63,271 nucleotides of DNA, from positions 1 through 63,271 of the forward strand of contig JAGFJJ010000054.1 in assembly GCA_024102815.1 (NCBI GenBank), written 5' to 3'. Numbering within the stretch: the first letter of the stretch is position 1; every line of letters begins with the position of its first letter. The notes under the pieces were generated by a model, which was given only the letters and a program-made list of their open reading frames with translations, ran no database searches and was not told where the DNA came from. The position numbers and the translations under genes are program-made. The DNA is from Phycisphaerae bacterium. GTDB lineage: Bacteria; Planctomycetota; Phycisphaerae; UBA1845. This document shows, one piece after another, positions 62,654 through 63,271 of the stretch.

Positions 62654-63271
62654 TATGTCGACCGGCGATTCCGTCGAGCACGGGGCGCAAAGGAGAGGAT
62701 GAGACCGATCAGGCTCATCGCCATGCCCATGCCCGTCCCGCAAACGGAGCCGGAGGGTCGATCCGCGGGGTTGAGTTGCGGTTCGTCGGCCGGATCGCCG
62801 CTGCCTTCGCCTGACCCCGCAGGACGTCCGGAGAAATTCGTGCCTTGGCACGCATCGCCGACACCGTCTCCGTCGCTGTCGGTCTGATCAAAATTTGTGG
62901 TCAGCGGGCAGTTATCCTCGGCGTCCGGGATGGAGTCATTGTCGTCATCATCGTCGCATCCGTCGGGGATTCCGTCCCGGTCCGTATCAACACCCGCCGG
63001 GGCCGGCCGAAACGGCGCCGCGTCTTCGTCGTTGGGAATGCAATCGCCGTCAATGTCCCGATCACAGGCGTCACCGATGCCGTCCTCGTCGGAATCCCGC
63101 TGGTCGTAGTTCCAGACCCCGGGGCAGTTATCCTCGTCGTCGGCCCACGAATCACCGTCGAGGTCGGCGCCGGGCTGCTGCCCGAGAAAGAGCCTGAAGC
63201 CGAAATAGGGATTCGCCGTCCCGACAAAAAGTCCGTAGGGCGTCGATGCTAACGAACGAATGCCGTAAGCG
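62654..63271 (-). CDS. Thrombospondin type 3 repeat protein, C-terminal part (cut by right edge)
   Basis: The reading frame is open for 206 codons from the edge to TAG 62654. Three calcium-binding TSP3-type repeats are visible: WADDEDNCPGVWNYDQRDSD, EDGIGDACDRDIDGDCIPND, TDRDGIPDGCDDDDNDSIPD, and DSDGDGVGDACQG. They are followed by a Ser/Gly-rich linker and a C-terminal hydrophobic segment with a basic tail (CGTGMGMAMSLIGLILSF-APRARRNRRST), a tripartite sorting-type ending. It would be exported and anchored to the cell surface or outer membrane. The N-terminal part is outside the window. Confidence 0.75.

Noticed and set aside
1..63271. A defence system, CRISPR array or toxin-antitoxin pair
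   Set aside because: No nuclease/helicase defence cluster, cas gene, evenly spaced repeat array or convincing toxin-antitoxin pair was seen. The DEAD-box helicase is a normal RNA helicase and the repeats are irregular.

Overview
The window looks like chromosome from a GC-rich member of the Planctomycetota. The pointers are secreted proteins with dockerin-like calcium loops and thrombospondin type 3 repeats, secreted proteins of the 'PPNDDCENAIPI' style, a Ser/Thr kinase fused to TPRs, several zinc-ribbon membrane proteins, a floA/nfeD cluster, and few long operons. A class-level assignment is inference; a Phycisphaerae-like lineage is plausible. I see no rRNA, tRNA, CRISPR array, prophage or defence island. 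The only mobile element is the tail of an IS5-like transposase at the left edge.

Region 1-15 kb: transposase tail, secreted beta-helix/dockerin protein, pyrF, a small lipoprotein, a 3-hydroxyisobutyrate-dehydrogenase-family enzyme, a gamma carbonic anhydrase homologue, a Ser/Thr kinase-TPR protein, a conserved 91-aa protein divergent from a soluble histidine kinase, a YbaN/DUF454 membrane protein, a large secreted protein, a cysteine-synthase-family enzyme with a SnoaL-like lipoprotein, PhzF and a secreted protein. Region 15-28 kb: small membrane proteins, a GbsR/MarR-type regulator, a 940-bp gene-less stretch, gyrA, a double-ACT protein, an RdgC-like protein and pyruvate kinase. Region 28-45 kb: a UvrA that ends after its first ATPase half, a lipoprotein, a dockerin-like secreted protein, a phosphohexomutase, a CPBP protease translationally coupled to a GNAT acetyltransferase, a DEAD-box helicase, a 1,019-aa secreted zinc metalloprotease, an RluA-type pseudouridine synthase, zinc-ribbon proteins and clpX. 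Region 45-63 kb: a sensor histidine kinase divergent from a Cse60-like small protein, an M28 peptidase, hutI, a GDP-fucose-synthase-type epimerase, the nfeD-nfeD-floA-unknown membrane cluster, a VOC protein, a PMT-like membrane glycosyltransferase, a thiolase plus 3-hydroxyacyl-CoA dehydrogenase pair, a lipoprotein hydrolase and a TSP3-repeat protein running off the right edge.

Two dispersed repeat families stand out. One is a degenerate purine-rich tail repeat (units like gccacgaag and ggcaatagg) seen five times, in four cases beginning at or overlapping the stop codon of a gene. In one of those it encodes the last codons of a UvrA lacking its whole C-terminal half. The other is a set of REP-like palindromes (ggtgcatc..gatgcacc, gcaggctaaagcctgc, catgcccac..gtgggcatg) in intergenic spacers; one copy sits in frame inside a membrane glycosyltransferase gene. 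The half-length UvrA joined to the tail repeat, and the unnamed fourth gene of the floA cluster, are the most unusual things here. I did not find a convincing new multi-gene defence or metabolic system.
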